Shown: positions 35,547 to 44,574 of the stretch, piece after piece | How positions within the stretch are numbered: position 1 is the stretch's first letter | Layout: every line of letters begins with the position of its first letter | DNA from: Magnetominusculus dajiuhuensis | Lineage (GTDB): Bacteria > Nitrospirota > Thermodesulfovibrionia > Thermodesulfovibrionales > Magnetobacteriaceae | Direction: 5' to 3' | NCBI RefSeq assembly: GCF_046044395.1 | Contig: NZ_JBJUSG010000001.1 | Coordinates: 1-64,000, forward strand | DNA: 64,000 nucleotides | Translations under genes and position numbers: made by a program | Notes under the pieces: generated by a model | Databases searched by the model: none | The model's input: the letters and a program-made list of their open reading frames with translations, nothing else | Told to the model about the DNA's origin: nothing

Positions 35547-37478
35547 ATGGGATTTTTCGATTTTTTATCACTTATGAACAAGGACGACCAACCGAATAAA
35601 TCTGATACGAAGGCAGTTGAGCCACCCCAATTATTCCAACCACATTATTCCTTAAACAAAAGGGAAAGCATCAGATATTTAGTCCACGGCATTCCACGTA
35701 ATAAGGTTGGAACGATTGTCAATATGAGCAGAGGTGGCTGCATGATTAAAAAGGCTGTACCTGACCAAATTGACTACATGCATATCATACTTCGCTTTGG
35801 AATTATGAAAACCACCGCGTTGATAGTTTGGCAGGACGAGGATTTCATGGGTATTCAGTTCCTCGGCGGGCATAATGACTCAGGCTATATTTCAAGACAT
35901 ATGAAGCGCATTAAAGAGGGCAAATTCAGCCCGGTAAAGAGTTTACATGTAGATACGATTATAGCATTTATAGCAAAAGACCCATTCAGCAACATGCTGA
36001 ATCTGATAGCGGAGATTGAGTCGCCCAATACCAATATAAACAGGTTGAAGTCATTAATCATAAAGGTACCGGAACTCGCGCCAGAGACAGTGGCAAAGGC
36101 CGGCATAAATAAAACGGAAGACGAAATTGAGCTACGAGACGTTGACCAGGCCGTTAAGCTGCTTGGCATGGACGCCGTTAAAAAGAATTCATTGGAATTT
36201 ATAAAACTAAACAGAGAGAAGATAGAATCAGCAGGTCCAAAAAATAGCCTGCATGAATCTCTGAAGACCGTGAAAAAGGTGTTTTTCGATATTCTTGCGC
36301 CATATTTTGGATATACACGCGGTACGGGGCTTGTAGATAACCTGGCGGCTATTGAGTATAAGGGGATTGATATAATAATCGCCGATACCGAAGAGACGCC
36401 TAAGATAAAGGAGTTCTATAACTCCACCCCGAAGATATACTCCGAGATGACGAGGTTTTGTGAAAGACTCCTTATTGGCAGAGACTTATTAAATATAAAC
36501 AGAATCAATATAAGGATAAGAAAAACGCTGCTTGAACTTTTCGATGGATATCTGCTTGCACACATGATGTTAAACCCTATATATTCAATTGATTCCTATG
36601 TGGAGGTGTCAATAAATAAACTCAACCTGAGTTTTGCCTATATAACTTATTTGACATTCATATCAGCGCAGGCAATTATAGAAAAAGACGCTACCGCGGT
36701 AGCGGTTTTTAAGGAACGGCTTCAGGCAACGGGTATGGATTCAAGCACGCTCAACTCATTTGTGTCAATGTGTGTGTCCGAGGTAAACAGAACCCTGGCT
36801 GATTTAGGCCGAAGCACAAAATTACAGAGTACTGCTTCAGGGAAAGGATTTAATTTTTCCGATTACATGTCAATAAGAGAGATGCCTCAATATGAAAGGT
36901 TTATCAAGCCATTGAAGGAATTAGACATTATAAAAAGAGCGGTTATTGCCTATGAAGACGAGGCATATACGCACTTTATATTAGGCAAAATACTGGCTGC
37001 CGAAGATATCGGTCTCAACACAAAGATGTTTTGCGTAATACCCTGCGAGAATCTGTCAACAGATGAAATAATATACGACACGTTTTCATTTTTCGGCATT
37101 GTAGTCCTGAAAAATATTGATCAAATAGCAAAACGCCACCAGAAATTGTTTATCAAGCTGTGGAATCACTTTGAAGGTATTCTGATAGTAACCTTCAATA
37201 AATACAGCATGTACGATTTTCATTGCGCGGAATTATACACGTTATTAAAAGAAAGCATAATTGACTTTCCCTCGTATTTCGACAGCGAAAGGATATACGA
37301 TAAAATGCTTGAACACACCGCGGCGTATATAAGTCCATACGTCGAAGGACAACTAAACATCCCGAAATATAAGACAGAGAAATACTCAATGAACACAATC
37401 AGAGGTTGTGAACTACTAAACACAGACCCGGTTATTGAAGAGGAAAAAGAAGACGAAGATAACCCATTAGTTGGATAA
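35547..37478 (+). CDS. PilZ-domain protein with HDOD-like middle region
   Basis: A 643-residue soluble protein. Residues about 35-120 are a PilZ domain with both c-di-GMP-binding motifs (RESIRY as RxxxR-type, and NMSRGG as N-x-S-x-x-G). Residues about 140-420 are helical and resemble an HDOD domain (FSNMLNLIAEIESPNTNINRLKSLIIKVPELA ... DVDQAVKLLGMDAVKKN), the regulatory relative of HD hydrolases without metal ligands. The last 200 residues are unassigned; the pattern GIVVLKNIDQIAKRHQKLFIKLW ... DFPSYF looks like a worn enhancer-binding AAA module with no Walker motifs. Divergent from the kinase and GGDEF genes, it is a likely c-di-GMP effector. Confidence 0.75.
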   Translation: MGFFDFLSLMNKDDQPNKSDTKAVEPPQLFQPHYSLNKRESIRYLVHGIPRNKVGTIVNMSRGGCMIKKAVPDQIDYMHIILRFGIMKTTALIVWQDEDFMGIQFLGGHNDSGYISRHMKRIKEGKFSPVKSLHVDTIIAFIAKDPFSNMLNLIAEIESPNTNINRLKSLIIKVPELAPETVAKAGINKTEDEIELRDVDQAVKLLGMDAVKKNSLEFIKLNREKIESAGPKNSLHESLKTVKKVFFDILAPYFGYTRGTGLVDNLAAIEYKGIDIIIADTEETPKIKEFYNSTPKIYSEMTRFCERLLIGRDLLNINRINIRIRKTLLELFDGYLLAHMMLNPIYSIDSYVEVSINKLNLSFAYITYLTFISAQAIIEKDATAVAVFKERLQATGMDSSTLNSFVSMCVSEVNRTLADLGRSTKLQSTASGKGFNFSDYMSIREMPQYERFIKPLKELDIIKRAVIAYEDEAYTHFILGKILAAEDIGLNTKMFCVIPCENLSTDEIIYDTFSFFGIVVLKNIDQIAKRHQKLFIKLWNHFEGILIVTFNKYSMYDFHCAELYTLLKESIIDFPSYFDSERIYDKMLEHTAAYISPYVEGQLNIPKYKTEKYSMNTIRGCELLNTDPVIEEEKEDEDNPLVG

Positions 37479-37555
37479 AACTAAGGAAAAAGAGGATGAC
37501 TGCCGCGATGGCAACCACACTATTGAACATCAGGATTGAATGTTGAGTTGAGATT

Positions 37556-40054
37556 TCATCGCCGGAGTAGATGATTGACAATAATTTCTACTGGAACTGA
37601 TAATCTAACTTGAGTTTCAACGGGAGTGTAAATATCGATATCAATTTCTGGCGTATAGATAGATACAATTAAAGCATAGCGAGTTTTTTTGTTCCATCGC
37701 TTAAGATTATGTCTTTCTCTCCACCATCCTACCGATGGATATATCCCGATAATATTGGAATTTGCAAGCTCGGCTGCTTGTCCTTGCCAGATGTCAGAGT
37801 GGATAGACCCTACATTTCGCGCATCACCTATTAGCCACTCAGGACCTTCAGTCCCGGGATGTTCTCCGTCATCGCGGGCCTGAATATTGATGCGCCGTAC
37901 AAACTCACCCTCAGATTCTCCTGGCCCGTTGACTGCAAATCTGAGCGCATGAGAAGCGTATCTGTATCGGTTATCCCAACCAACTTCTCCCGGCCCTGGC
38001 TCTATGAAGTAAGAAAGCGTGACTCTCATGGTCACCTTCGTTTCCCCAAGGTTCGATAATTCATCTGAAGGCCACGGAAGTTTGTAAAGATGCATTTCAT
38101 TGGTTTTATAATGGCTGCCGTCTTTATAGAATGGCTGCAACTGCGCTTGCGAAATTAATGTAAGAGAATTTGACGAACAGTATAAGGCGCGGTTGAGATT
38201 TGGCACGCCGTATCCGCAGATTCGAAGTAATTTCGCAAAATCTGTTTTGTTAGGCGATTGAGATTTTATGAATTGAGTCTTCATCGTCTTAGTCCATTCT
38301 GCAGTATGAACAATCAAGGCACGTATAGTTTCAGGCCAAGCATCTGGGTATTGGGTCTGAATTTGAGCTGCCATCCATGCGGCTTGGGCAGATGCGGCAC
38401 TTGTTCCATTAAAAGATGCAAATTGGGCAACCTGAGGGTTGTAATACGTTGAGAGCAACTGCAGGTCATCTACATCAACAATAGAATCATTAGGGCCGCT
38501 GGCCACATTCCCGCCTTCAAAGACAACCTCAGGTTTTATTGGCCACTTACGCCAAGGCCATGATAACGACGTCGTGCTGAAAGGAGAAAGGCCGCCATGT
38601 GGGGCAATAGGGTAATATGATTTCCATGTATGGTCAGTGATTGCCGTTTTTTCAGAATAAGCGCCAACAGTCAAAGCATTCCATGCCTGACCAGGGTCGT
38701 GTACCTCGTCAGTCTGGTTCGCGTTTGGATAGTTTCGCCAATTCGAGTTATCAACATTTCCCGCACAAACCACTATTAAACGTCTGGTATCATCTTCATA
38801 TCCAGAAGCTAACGCGTCCACCTCGGCTGACCATGATGAAGGTTTTCCACTGTCACGGCTGTCAGTGGATGTAACCGCCATACACATGATTCGCTTACGC
38901 TGTGGTGATTGAATCTCCGCACGGCTTAAACCTTGAGCAGTCATGTATCCCCAAAGATCTCTCAGATTTTCACTATCAGGCGGCAGGATTTTTGCGGACT
39001 CCAAGCGATGGTTAATCTGCACACGGCTTTTATTATTAAGAACAGCCAGCAAATCTCCATAGGCTGCCGTCCCCGCCATTAAAGTACCGTGCCCTTTGTG
39101 GTCATGTACACCCCATTCTGGTTTAACCGTATGAAGATCAGCGTCATCCAAGACTGGCTTGATTAGCAGGTGCCCATTGTTTACGCCAGTGTCGAGGATG
39201 CAAATGGCTACATCCGTATCATCGTTGAAGCTGGTTCTGCTTAGAAGTTCTCTTACTTGCTCTACCTGCTCATGATTTTCCATTTCAATATAAAAAGTGG
39301 CTATTTCCTTGGCTGCACGCAACTCAGCAATGTCATCTGAGACCTCAATCAATTTTTCCAATTGGGTTTGATTTGCCATGATAAGCTCAACCGTTCTTTC
39401 TGGAAACCTCAATACATGGTCAGCTCTATCAATATTTAATTGATTCAGCAGGGAAGTAAATCGCGCAAAAACTTCATCCTGATCACTACTGAGCCAGACT
39501 TCCACCCACTCAGAATCTTTACCAGGAAGGAGCTTAATGTCATCCAACCAGAATGACTTGAGTACGGAAGCACGAATATCTGATATGCTGTTGATTAATT
39601 TATTGTTTTTTGGTTTACCATTCTTTTCTTCCATTGCATACTTTGTGATCTTATTTAAGAAATGACGACGCTTGTTAAGAGGAACATACACGGTGGCTAA
39701 TGTTTGCTCTTGCTGATCATCGCCAGTTCTTTTTCGAATATTTAAAAGACGGATACGCGATCTTATGTCTTCCAGGCTTTGCGTCATTAGGTCAAAGCCA
39801 GGCTCACTGACAAATTCAATGTAAACAGCGTGACGTTCAGCCTGAATAACTGATTGCCGTGATCCGGCCTCTGTCCATGCCGTCTCAAACCGTTGTTTTA
39901 GGTAATCACTATGACTGAATCGGTCACGGGCAGGAATGCGAGGTTCAGAACCATGTCCTGTTCGATGCGTAAACCCTTGCTTGTGAGTTGGCCCGGACAG
40001 AAAAATATGCTTGTATTGCTCTTCAGGCACTATGGCGCTCTCCTGCCAAAACAA
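37556..40054 (-). CDS. ietS: Subtilisin-like (S8) protease, IetS-type defence effector
   Basis: An 832-residue cytoplasmic S8 protease with no signal peptide. The catalytic triad is intact: Asp288 in CILDTGVNNGH, His322 in KGHGTLMAGT, Ser552 in NGTSAASAQAA. About 270 N-terminal residues of uncertain fold precede the protease domain, and a beta-rich C-terminal region (about 620-830) follows. It overlaps the AAA ATPase gene by 25 bases on the same strand. An AAA ATPase plus subtilase pair is the architecture of IetAS, first described as a plasmid-stability/incompatibility pair on an Agrobacterium Ti-type plasmid and later shown to protect against phage. What it cleaves is unknown. Confidence 0.85.
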   Translation of the reverse strand: MFWQESAIVPEEQYKHIFLSGPTHKQGFTHRTGHGSEPRIPARDRFSHSDYLKQRFETAWTEAGSRQSVIQAERHAVYIEFVSEPGFDLMTQSLEDIRSRIRLLNIRKRTGDDQQEQTLATVYVPLNKRRHFLNKITKYAMEEKNGKPKNNKLINSISDIRASVLKSFWLDDIKLLPGKDSEWVEVWLSSDQDEVFARFTSLLNQLNIDRADHVLRFPERTVELIMANQTQLEKLIEVSDDIAELRAAKEIATFYIEMENHEQVEQVRELLSRTSFNDDTDVAICILDTGVNNGHLLIKPVLDDADLHTVKPEWGVHDHKGHGTLMAGTAAYGDLLAVLNNKSRVQINHRLESAKILPPDSENLRDLWGYMTAQGLSRAEIQSPQRKRIMCMAVTSTDSRDSGKPSSWSAEVDALASGYEDDTRRLIVVCAGNVDNSNWRNYPNANQTDEVHDPGQAWNALTVGAYSEKTAITDHTWKSYYPIAPHGGLSPFSTTSLSWPWRKWPIKPEVVFEGGNVASGPNDSIVDVDDLQLLSTYYNPQVAQFASFNGTSAASAQAAWMAAQIQTQYPDAWPETIRALIVHTAEWTKTMKTQFIKSQSPNKTDFAKLLRICGYGVPNLNRALYCSSNSLTLISQAQLQPFYKDGSHYKTNEMHLYKLPWPSDELSNLGETKVTMRVTLSYFIEPGPGEVGWDNRYRYASHALRFAVNGPGESEGEFVRRINIQARDDGEHPGTEGPEWLIGDARNVGSIHSDIWQGQAAELANSNIIGIYPSVGWWRERHNLKRWNKKTRYALIVSIYTPEIDIDIYTPVETQVRLSVPVEIIVNHLLRR

Positions 40055-41013
40055 GCATTTCTACGTTCGTTTAACATCTGCCCTAACAGTGATGCCTCCA
40101 CTTTTTGTTTGTCAGACAGGATTGCCTGCTTTATGGCATCGCGGCAAGACTGATCGATTTCAGCATGACTTAATCCATCGCTTTCTTTCAATATGGTCTT
40201 CCATGTAAATTTTGAAGCCATAAACGCCCCAAGCACATTTTGAATCAAACTTTTACACTCTTCAGTAGTAGGTTGTTCATAATACAGCACATCATCAAAA
40301 CGCCGAAATAGCGCACGATCCAATAGCTTTGGACTATTAGTGACCGCAATAATGACGCTATCAGAGATGTCCTGCTCAATAAATTGTAAAAATGAATTCA
40401 GTACGCGCCGCATCTCACCCACATCGTTGTCCAACGACCTTTCCCCTCCGATTGCATCAAACTCATCGAAGAGGTAAAGCCCTGTCTCTTTCTGTATCAG
40501 ATCAAATATCTGGCGTAGTTTAGCACTGGTTTCACCCATAAATTTTGTGACCAGCCGATCCACCTGGATAGTGTACATAGTCAGACGGAGTTCGCGGGCT
40601 AATACCCTTGAGGTCATTGTCTTACCGGTTCCTGGTGGTCCTATGAGCATGATTTTCCGGCGATTTGTCAAACCGTGGGTTTTTAGTTTTTGCTGTTGCC
40701 GGTATTCATGAATTATACGCTCGACACGGTTTCTTATGGCTGTTGGAATAACTAAAGCCGAGATAGGAATGTCCGGCTCCTCAGATAGCACCAGCCCTCG
40801 CATATCTTGTGGAAATTTGAGGATTACGGCTCCCTTAGGTTGGCGGGCCTTGTCCACCATTTCCCGTATATCATGGGCCAATGCGCCATGTCCCTGCCCT
40901 GCCTCGTGCGCCGCCATCTGGAGCGCCACGGTAATAAACCGTTCAGGGTCGCTGCTTAGATGCGACCGAATCAGAGATTTAATTTGTTCTGCTGTTGCCA
41001 TATCACGTATCAT
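40030..41013 (-). CDS. ietA: AAA ATPase, IetA-type defence partner
   Basis: A 327-residue AAA protein. After a helical N-terminal domain (about residues 1-85), the ATPase core shows Walker A GPPGTGKT (125-132), Walker B LYLFDEFD (about 179-186), sensor 1 in IAVTNSPKLLD, and Arg-finger-type residues in ALFRRFDD. The helical lid continues to the C-terminus. It precedes and overlaps the subtilase gene; in IetAS pairs the ATPase is thought to restrain or deliver substrate to the protease. The start at 41013 (GAGGCAGG just upstream) is preferred; ATG 41001 is possible. Confidence 0.87.
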   Translation of the reverse strand: MIRDMATAEQIKSLIRSHLSSDPERFITVALQMAAHEAGQGHGALAHDIREMVDKARQPKGAVILKFPQDMRGLVLSEEPDIPISALVIPTAIRNRVERIIHEYRQQQKLKTHGLTNRRKIMLIGPPGTGKTMTSRVLARELRLTMYTIQVDRLVTKFMGETSAKLRQIFDLIQKETGLYLFDEFDAIGGERSLDNDVGEMRRVLNSFLQFIEQDISDSVIIAVTNSPKLLDRALFRRFDDVLYYEQPTTEECKSLIQNVLGAFMASKFTWKTILKESDGLSHAEIDQSCRDAIKQAILSDKQKVEASLLGQMLNERRNACFGRRAP

Positions 41014-41110
41014 CCTGCCTCACTAACATTGTAAAACAATCATACAAATTTTAAAAAGCTATAATCATCACCGTAGATCAAATACATGGCATTACTGCGG
41101 CGAGCCTTTG

Positions 41111-41287
41111 TCAACTGTGACACAACCTCGTCTGATATATGCGGGAGTCTATGTTAAGCAAATGGATAGTGTTGTCGGATAGTTTGAATGTGATGCGAAC
41201 GTCACGAGTTACGAAACATGAATATGAACCTTTTAATAGTTCGCCAAGTTTTTTTAGAAATGGTTTATCAGCTTCAAGATTAAGCAT
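41111..41287 (-). CDS. Small RelE/HigB-like toxin, apparently shortened
   Basis: A 58-residue product (start ATG 41287; an upstream ATG at 41305 would add six residues). It reads ADKPFLKKLGELLKGSYSCFVTRDVRITFKLSDNTIHLLNID, which resembles the C-terminal half of RelE/HigB toxins (conserved basic strand VRITF). Known toxins are about 85-110 residues, so this may be truncated or a minimal version. Its start overlaps the end of the antitoxin-like gene by 8 bases, the usual arrangement. Confidence 0.45.
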   Translation of the reverse strand: MLNLEADKPFLKKLGELLKGSYSCFVTRDVRITFKLSDNTIHLLNIDSRIYQTRLCHS

Positions 41288-41516
41288 CCTCAGAAACCGA
41301 CTCAAGAACAGCCTTTATTAATTCATTGGAATTATTAAAGACATACCTCTCAGGATTGGCCTCGGCGGCAATACACTCCCCGATAAAGGCCTTATGCTTG
41401 CGCTCCTTCTCAGCAAGAAAAGATGTAAACTCAGCTATCTCTTTAACGCGCTCAGGGGAAAGCTCCGGTAACGTCGCGGTAATCCGCTCAATATCGGGGT
41501 TTGTAACAGCAACCAC
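41280..41516 (-). CDS. Antitoxin-like small protein
   Basis: A 78-residue product from GTG 41516, with AGAGG seven bases upstream; an open frame extends to 41597 but crosses the promoter -10 box. The sequence (PELSPERVKEIAEFTSFLAEKERKHKAFIGE) has the helical look of VapB/AbrB-type C-terminal antitoxin segments but no clear DNA-binding domain. Coupled to the RelE-like frame by an 8-base overlap. Assignment rests mostly on gene arrangement. Confidence 0.45.
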   Translation of the reverse strand: MVAVTNPDIERITATLPELSPERVKEIAEFTSFLAEKERKHKAFIGECIAAEANPERYVFNNSNELIKAVLESVSEDA

Positions 41517-41551
41517 AGGGGCACCTCTGTTATAGTTTCGCTCATAGTGGT

Positions 41552-41560
41552 AGTATAGCA
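41552..41560 (-). promoter_or_regulatory. Extended -10 promoter of the toxin-antitoxin pair
   Basis: On the minus strand TGCTATACT (41560-41552), an extended -10 box with one mismatch to TATAAT. Transcription would start near 41545, about 30 bases before the GTG. The same nine bases form the -10 of the heptosyltransferase promoter at 50142-50150. Confidence 0.5.
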
Positions 41561-41612
41561 TAATACGCCGGTTTAAACACTCAGCAACTCCCGCCACATA
41601 ATCTTCCCTTGT

Positions 41613-41641
41613 TTGACATTTAACGTCCCATGCGATACAAT
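41613..41641 (+). promoter_or_regulatory. Consensus sigma-70 promoter of the GT-C/TPR gene
   Basis: TTGACA (41613-41618), 17-base spacer, TACAAT (41636-41641): one mismatch in all. The predicted first base lies at about 41648, four bases before ATG 41652, and no Shine-Dalgarno sequence is present, so the transcript is probably leaderless. The TTG at 41613 that opens the reading frame is thus the -35 box, not a start. Confidence 0.75.
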
Positions 41642-41651
41642 CTTATTTAGA

Positions 41652-43781
41652 ATGTCATCAACACATAGATTTAAAAGTCTCACCCCGGATGCCGCTGCCG
41701 CATTTGTCTATGTGGCCGCGTTTTTGGCTTATGTGCTTGTTGCCCTTTGCCTTCAGCCCATCATAAACGGCGATACCGACTTGTGGTATCACCTTAACGG
41801 CGGCAGATATATTGCCGCACACGGTGAGATTGCCAATAGTTCATTCTTTTCCTTCATTGACCCCCCGCGCCATAGGGCCAACTACTACTGGCTTTTTCAA
41901 CTGCTCAGCTATAAGGTTTACCTCCTGCTGGGATATGGCGGGCTTATCGTGCTGCGCTCTGCGCTGTTCATATTTATCACTGCCATTGTCTGGGCGCTGT
42001 TTCGATGCCGCATTGGCGGGGTTACGCCGTTTTTTGCCATGCTGCTTACCCTTTATGTCATGCTGCTTATGCCGCGGCTACTCCTCAGTAGACCTCATGT
42101 CTTTAGCTATCTCTTTATGGCGGCCTTTGTGTATGTCTATGAAGTCAGGCCCGGCAGGTCTTATCTCCTCCCCGTCATCGCCCTTTTGTGGGTGAATCTC
42201 CACGGCATCCAATACCCCGTGATGCTCTTAATCTCAGGCGCTTATATGGCAGAGGTCTACGTAAGTCGCCTGAAAAGAAAAACTCCATTTACCAAAGAAG
42301 AACTTATCGTGATAGTATCGTCGGCGGCCTGTATAGGGACGGTATATCTGACCCCCAACGGGGGCACCTTGCTGAACGTGCCATTTACTGACACGCGTTA
42401 CGCCTCCTTGTATATTAACGAACTGAGGACTCTGACCACCGGAGAGTTTTTTAATTTCAGCATAAACAAGGATGGGATTTCCTACTCATCGCTTTTCAAC
42501 GTAACCGTTGTTTTAACAATCATCTGTGGCACCGCCTCCCTGATGTATAAAAAACTCAGACTTAGCCATATCATTATACTCATCGGCGCAGTAATCCTCT
42601 TAACAAAGGGCGCTCGCTTCAGGACAGAGTTTGCGCTCCTTGTCATGCCGCTTATCGTCAGCAGCCTGCCGCTTATTTATAATAACGCAAGGGCAAGGTC
42701 AGAAGGTATTCCCCCGCCTTTACCATATTGGCGAACTGTCGCCACAGCAGTGCTGCTTCCCCTGCCATTTATGTTTGTCCACACCACGCTGAAGGACTCA
42801 CCTGTGCGGGCGCGGGAGTTTCCCCATGGCGTGGTCTCATTTCTTAATCATGTCAAACATACACCCGGCACACTCATGAACCATCCCAACTCCGGCGGCT
42901 ATCTCCAGTGGGAACTCTACCCGCGATATAAAATTGCTATGGACATGGAGGTACCTTTTTTGTTTACTGACTTCGATTTTTATAACCTCATCATGAGCTA
43001 TCAGGACGAGGTGGTCTTCAGGAAATTCATTGCCAAATACCGGCCAACCTTTATAACCGTACCCATGCAGTACGCCGCGTTTAAGGGAATAATCGCGAAA
43101 TTCCCGGAATATAAACCCGTCTTCTTCGACGACGCCGAGGTCTTATATTCAAAAATCCCCCAAGTAATAAATTTATATTCCATACAGAACGTTGACCCGT
43201 TTACACCGGCGATACCCACGAAGGAAAACGCAGCGGCGGTACTTGGGGAGTTGAATAAAATCGCCTCAATAGACCCGGAAATTGATACCGTAAACCAGTT
43301 AATCGCCCATATAAAAATTACCGATGGCAGATACGATGAGGCAGGGCAGTACGCCGAAAGGCTGATTAAGTCATCGCCTGAGCTGCCGACCGGATATTAT
43401 TTGAAGGGAGATTCTCTCATAGGCAAGTTTGACTACGCCGCGGCGGCCAGATCATTCACAATGGCCATAGGGCGCGCGCCAGACGGCAAAAAGTCCTCCA
43501 TATACAGGAAACTATGGGAGTGCAGTTTTAAAATGGGGCATGACAATGAAGCCTATAAGGCGCTGTCAAAGGCGGTTGATGTCTTCTCGCCCCAGACGCC
43601 CTATTCAGACTTGTACGCGCTGGGGCTTCTTGCCCTCAAAGATGGTGACGGCGAAAGGGCGCACACGCTCTTTAGTGCCGCTTACGAGAAACTTCCACCC
43701 GCTGACGACATAAGCAATCGGGACAACGCCTCACTGGCGGAGTGGGAGCGAAAAATCAGAGAAATGCTCTCTGCGTATTAA
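41652..43781 (+). CDS. Polytopic GT-C-like membrane protein with C-terminal TPRs
   Basis: About 709 residues. Roughly eleven membrane helices occupy residues 15-400. The first periplasmic loop INGDTDLWYHLNGGRYIAAHGEIANSSFFSFIDPP has the acidic motif and layout (GDTDLWxHLxxGRxI) seen in a large group of uncharacterised bacterial GT-C-like proteins. The last 180 residues are tetratricopeptide repeats (DGRYDEAGQYAERLIKSSPELPTGYYLKGD and two more). A lipid-linked-sugar-dependent glycosyltransferase role is plausible but unproven. It faces a pilin gene; copy D of the hairpin element lies between. Confidence 0.7.
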   Translation: MSSTHRFKSLTPDAAAAFVYVAAFLAYVLVALCLQPIINGDTDLWYHLNGGRYIAAHGEIANSSFFSFIDPPRHRANYYWLFQLLSYKVYLLLGYGGLIVLRSALFIFITAIVWALFRCRIGGVTPFFAMLLTLYVMLLMPRLLLSRPHVFSYLFMAAFVYVYEVRPGRSYLLPVIALLWVNLHGIQYPVMLLISGAYMAEVYVSRLKRKTPFTKEELIVIVSSAACIGTVYLTPNGGTLLNVPFTDTRYASLYINELRTLTTGEFFNFSINKDGISYSSLFNVTVVLTIICGTASLMYKKLRLSHIIILIGAVILLTKGARFRTEFALLVMPLIVSSLPLIYNNARARSEGIPPPLPYWRTVATAVLLPLPFMFVHTTLKDSPVRAREFPHGVVSFLNHVKHTPGTLMNHPNSGGYLQWELYPRYKIAMDMEVPFLFTDFDFYNLIMSYQDEVVFRKFIAKYRPTFITVPMQYAAFKGIIAKFPEYKPVFFDDAEVLYSKIPQVINLYSIQNVDPFTPAIPTKENAAAVLGELNKIASIDPEIDTVNQLIAHIKITDGRYDEAGQYAERLIKSSPELPTGYYLKGDSLIGKFDYAAAARSFTMAIGRAPDGKKSSIYRKLWECSFKMGHDNEAYKALSKAVDVFSPQTPYSDLYALGLLALKDGDGERAHTLFSAAYEKLPPADDISNRDNASLAEWERKIREMLSAY

Positions 43782-43801
43782 CACCAAGAGCCTGCCATCC
43801 A

Positions 43802-43920
43802 GCCTTCAGCCGGAGTTCTGGAAGCCGCCAACGGGCGGCAGATGGAAATCAATAGATAAAATATTGGCAAAAATACGGGGTGAAGGGGGGGTTCCCCCCC
43901 CTTCGTCGTTAATCCTTAAG
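43802..43920 (+). repeat. Intergenic hairpin element, copy D (full length)
   Basis: Both hairpins present (GCCGCC-AACG-GGCGGC near 43825; GAAGGGGGGG-TT-CCCCCCCC-TTC near 43882-43904), link with AATCAATAGATAAAATATT, tail GTCGTTAATCCTTAAG. Located between the convergent GT-C/TPR gene and a pilin gene. Confidence 0.9.
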
Positions 43921-43928
43921 GCCGTGCC

Positions 43929-44423
43929 CTAAAAACCGCACTTGTTGTTGTTATTGTCAATCTTAATCTCACCACTGGCGCAGCTTGCCCCGGCGGATAC
44001 GGTATTAGGTGCCAGATTTGCCCCAATGTTATATGTTGTCCGGTTGGTGTTTACCTCTATTCTGTAAGTAAAGAGCAGCCCGCTGGTATTACCAGGCTTC
44101 CACGCTGGCAGAAACGACAGTATAGAGGCGGCACCTGTTATCGCCTGGTCTGTAAGGGTCGAACATGGCGCGTAATAGCAGCCGTTTTCATTGTAATACT
44201 GCTCCATGAGAACCCTCAGCGACTGGATGTTTTGGGCGGCCTCTGTCCTCTGGGCCTTTACCCTTTGTCCCAGAAACAAGGGGATTGCGATGGCCGAGAG
44301 AATCCCTATTATTACCAACGTTATAATCAGCTCAACCAACGTAAATCCCCTCTGTCCGCGTAACTGGCTTGACCGGTCAGCCGCGCTCATCGCACTCACC
44401 GTGGCCATTATACCTTTGTTCAT
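43929..44423 (-). CDS. Type IV pilin-like protein with long leader
   Basis: A 164-residue prepilin. The cleavage and methylation site is QRG/FTLVELIITLVIIGILSAIAIPLF, with Glu5 conserved. The leader is 26 residues, longer than usual for type IVa pilins; the start is supported by GAGGAGG just before the ATG. The globular part has two cysteines near residues 78-85 (NGCYYAPC) and two more near the C-terminus (ASCASGE, NKCGF), consistent with disulfides. It differs in sequence from the four other pilins downstream and may be a minor pilin or the subunit of a second fibre. Confidence 0.88.
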   Translation of the reverse strand: MNKGIMATVSAMSAADRSSQLRGQRGFTLVELIITLVIIGILSAIAIPLFLGQRVKAQRTEAAQNIQSLRVLMEQYYNENGCYYAPCSTLTDQAITGAASILSFLPAWKPGNTSGLLFTYRIEVNTNRTTYNIGANLAPNTVSAGASCASGEIKIDNNNNKCGF

Positions 44424-44574
44424 CTAATCCTCCTCGTTGTGTCTGTCCTGGTTTCATTGGCGCGTCAAGATTGCACCGGCAAGGCCGGAGACTATACTCC
44501 CTAAGTCGTTACACATATTCTAACAAAAAAACACAGATTTTTTCTTTAGCCGTGACGCCATCCTGAACAATTTC

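Noticed and set aside
41517..41597. N-terminal extension of the antitoxin-like gene
   Set aside because: It crosses the extended -10 box and would begin upstream of the predicted transcript start.
41613..41651. N-terminal extension of the GT-C/TPR gene from TTG 41613
   Set aside because: The TTG is the -35 box of a near-consensus promoter whose transcript starts downstream of it.
44424..44574. Riboswitch-like hairpins before pilin 43929-44423
   Set aside because: Small stems (CCGGC/GCCGG and GGAG/CTCC) exist but match no riboswitch consensus.
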